Shown here in pieces: positions 6,523-7,378 of a DNA stretch of 7,378 bases (positions within the stretch are counted from its first letter, which is position 1; every line of letters starts with the position of its first letter). The translations under genes and the position numbers were made by a program. The notes under the pieces were generated by a model. That model was not told where the DNA came from. It did no database searches and saw only the letters and a program-made list of their open reading frames with translations. Source of the DNA: Acidiferrobacteraceae bacterium (lineage in GTDB: Bacteria; Pseudomonadota; Gammaproteobacteria; Acidiferrobacterales; Acidiferrobacteraceae); contig DAHWKH010000164.1 of the NCBI GenBank assembly GCA_027343725.1, forward strand, positions 1-7,378, read 5' to 3'.

Positions 6523-6570
6523 ACGCCATCGGGAAACGATGATGCCGAGGGGCCGTCCGTAGGCGCCCCC

Positions 6571-6599
6571 TTGACAGGCACGCCGTGCCCGTTTGAAAG
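6571..6599 (+). promoter_or_regulatory. Possible promoter of the permease gene with a palindrome in its spacer
   Basis: A perfect -35 consensus TTGACA (6571-6576) is followed 17 bases later by TGAAAG (6594-6599), a weak -10. The spacer contains the inverted repeat GGCACG-C-CGTGCC (6577-6589), positioned where a bound repressor would block RNA polymerase. A MerR-type activator site is also conceivable, although the spacer is not extended. The leader to the GTG at 6644 would be about 38 bases. Confidence 0.4.
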
Positions 6600-6608
6600 T
6601 GGGCCCAC
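6599..6608. repeat. Perfect 10-bp palindrome GTGGGCCCAC
   Basis: A self-complementary decamer at the predicted transcription start of the permease gene, just downstream of the spacer palindrome. It could be a second operator half or chance in GC-rich DNA. Confidence 0.3.
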
Positions 6609-6643
6609 AAAAGCGCCGGTCGGTCCGGCAAAGGCGCAAAAAC

Positions 6644-7378
6644 GTGCCCCCCATACCCAACGCGCACGCGGCCTTCGTGCTGATCGCCACGGCGGTCTCG
6701 CTTGGCCTTTTCAGCCACCCGCGGGTTCCGCTCGCGACCGCCGCGCTCGCCGTCCTCGCGGCTCTCCTCATCGGTTTCACCGGGGCGCCTTTCACGCAGG
6801 CCGGACAGACCTTCGCGCCATCGGCTCTGCTCGCGGGCTTCAGCGATCCCCCGCTGATCGCCATCGTAAGCCTCATGATCGTCGGCCAAGGGGTCGTGGA
6901 AACGGGTGCGTTGCAGCCGGTCGGGCGGACCCTGGGGCACTTGTGGGACCGAGCACCACAGATGGTGTTCTTGCTGACCCTGCTGATCGCGGCAACGACC
7001 AGCGCGTTCATCAACAACACACCGGTGGTGATCCTGCTGATGCCGCTGCTCACAGGCATCGCGGCGCGCGCCCAGGAAAGCCCCGCGCGGCTGCTCATGC
7101 CGATGGGGTTTGCCACCCTGATCGGCGGAATGGCGACCACGATCGGCACATCGACGAACCTGCTCGTCATCGGCATCGCCGGCAAGATGGGCCTCCCCCC
7201 TCTCGGCATGTTCGCGTTCACCGCGCCCGCGGTCACGGCAGGCCTCGTCGGCATCGTGTACCTCTGGCTCGTCGCGCCGCACATGCTGCCGCGCAGCGCC
7301 GCCCTGCACACCGGATCACCGCGTCTTTTCACGGCCCGCTTCGGATTGAGCACCGACAGTCCGATGGTCGGCCGCACG
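6644..7378 (+). CDS. SLC13/DASS-family anion permease, N-terminal part (3' truncated)
   Basis: The first 245 residues of an inner-membrane transporter of the divalent anion:sodium symporter family, which carries dicarboxylates, sulfate or related anions. Hydrophobic spans lie at roughly 8-24, 28-47, 70-86, 107-121, 126-141, 151-180 and 189-214. The family signatures are present: an NNTP motif (124-127) in SAFINNTPVVILLMP, and GTSTN (168-172) in the segment ending NLLVIGIAG, corresponding to the paired ion/substrate-binding loops. After the span ending VAPHMLP, residues 227-245 (RLFTARFGLSTDSPMVGRT) look like the start of an RCK_C/TrkA-C domain, as found in the subfamily with paired RCK domains inserted mid-protein. 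The start is taken as GTG 6644 with AAGG at 6631-6634; an in-frame GTG at 6599 and a TTG at 6593 are less likely, since they overlap the probable promoter. The gene runs off the window; substrate unknown. Confidence 0.9.
   Translation, partial: MPPIPNAHAAFVLIATAVSLGLFSHPRVPLATAALAVLAALLIGFTGAPFTQAGQTFAPSALLAGFSDPPLIAIVSLMIVGQGVVETGALQPVGRTLGHLWDRAPQMVFLLTLLIAATTSAFINNTPVVILLMPLLTGIAARAQESPARLLMPMGFATLIGGMATTIGTSTNLLVIGIAGKMGLPPLGMFAFTAPAVTAGLVGIVYLWLVAPHMLPRSAALHTGSPRLFTARFGLSTDSPMVGRT

Larger units (their letters stand above)
6256..6643. other. Divergent intergenic region without an intact gene
   Basis: These 388 bases separate the VOC gene (minus) from the permease (plus). Open frames across it on the minus strand are antisense extensions of the permease region or lack ribosome sites. 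What I can support here is a helix-turn-helix gene remnant (6458-6522), a possible minus-strand promoter (6333-6360), a plus-strand promoter (6571-6599) and two palindromes (6577-6589 and 6599-6608). Confidence 0.6.

Noticed and set aside
6278..7309. A 343-codon minus-strand open frame rich in Arg, Asp, Glu, His and Gln
   Set aside because: Most of it is the antisense of the permease, which has real transporter motifs. Only the short VTLYRLLDKYRI stretch within it looks meaningful, and it is reported separately.

Overview
The window is strongly GC-rich, with dense, tightly packed genes, Shine-Dalgarno-type ribosome sites and Gram-negative hallmarks: an outer-membrane beta-barrel protein ending in an aromatic residue, and a membrane-anchored c-type cytochrome. 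This suggests a high-GC proteobacterium, possibly a chemolithotrophic gammaproteobacterium. That placement is inference; no rRNA or other taxonomic marker is present. I see no tRNA, rRNA, CRISPR array, insertion sequence or prophage gene.

Layout. (1) Positions 3-506 (+) are the 3' end of an outer-membrane beta-barrel gene, closed by a textbook intrinsic terminator at 524-550. (2) Two minus-strand genes form an operon: an alpha/beta hydrolase (2812 to 1991) followed, with a 4-base ATGA overlap, by a 474-residue protein I do not recognise (1994 to 570) that carries a GSSNG nucleophile-elbow-like motif. (3) A 169-base divergent intergenic region (2813-2981) holds two copies of a 10-bp direct repeat. 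(4) Positions 2982-4187 (+) encode a zinc- and NAD-dependent dehydrogenase of the glutathione-independent formaldehyde dehydrogenase type. (5) A minus-strand cluster converges on it: a VOC/glyoxalase-fold protein (6255 to 5842), a class II-like histone-deacetylase-family deacetylase (5845 to 4898, again a 4-base ATGA overlap), then a membrane-anchored monoheme cytochrome c (about 4828 to 4226). (6) Positions 6256-6643 are a divergent region without an intact gene. It contains a frameshifted remnant of a Fis-type helix-turn-helix (the C-terminal DNA-binding domain of a sigma-54 activator), a possible promoter for each flanking unit, and palindromes. (7) Positions 6644-7378 (+) are the 5' part of an SLC13/DASS-family permease, cut by the window edge just as an RCK (TrkA-C) domain begins.

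How the genes work together. The hydrolase and its unknown partner are very probably translated in a coupled way and should share a pathway. The VOC protein and the deacetylase are likewise coupled. The cytochrome may be transcribed with them but looks functionally separate. The dehydrogenase and the permease are single units as far as can be seen. This reads mostly as ordinary chromosome. The less ordinary points are the unknown 474-residue partner protein, the cytochrome whose best-placed start codon reads ACG, and the regulator remnant.
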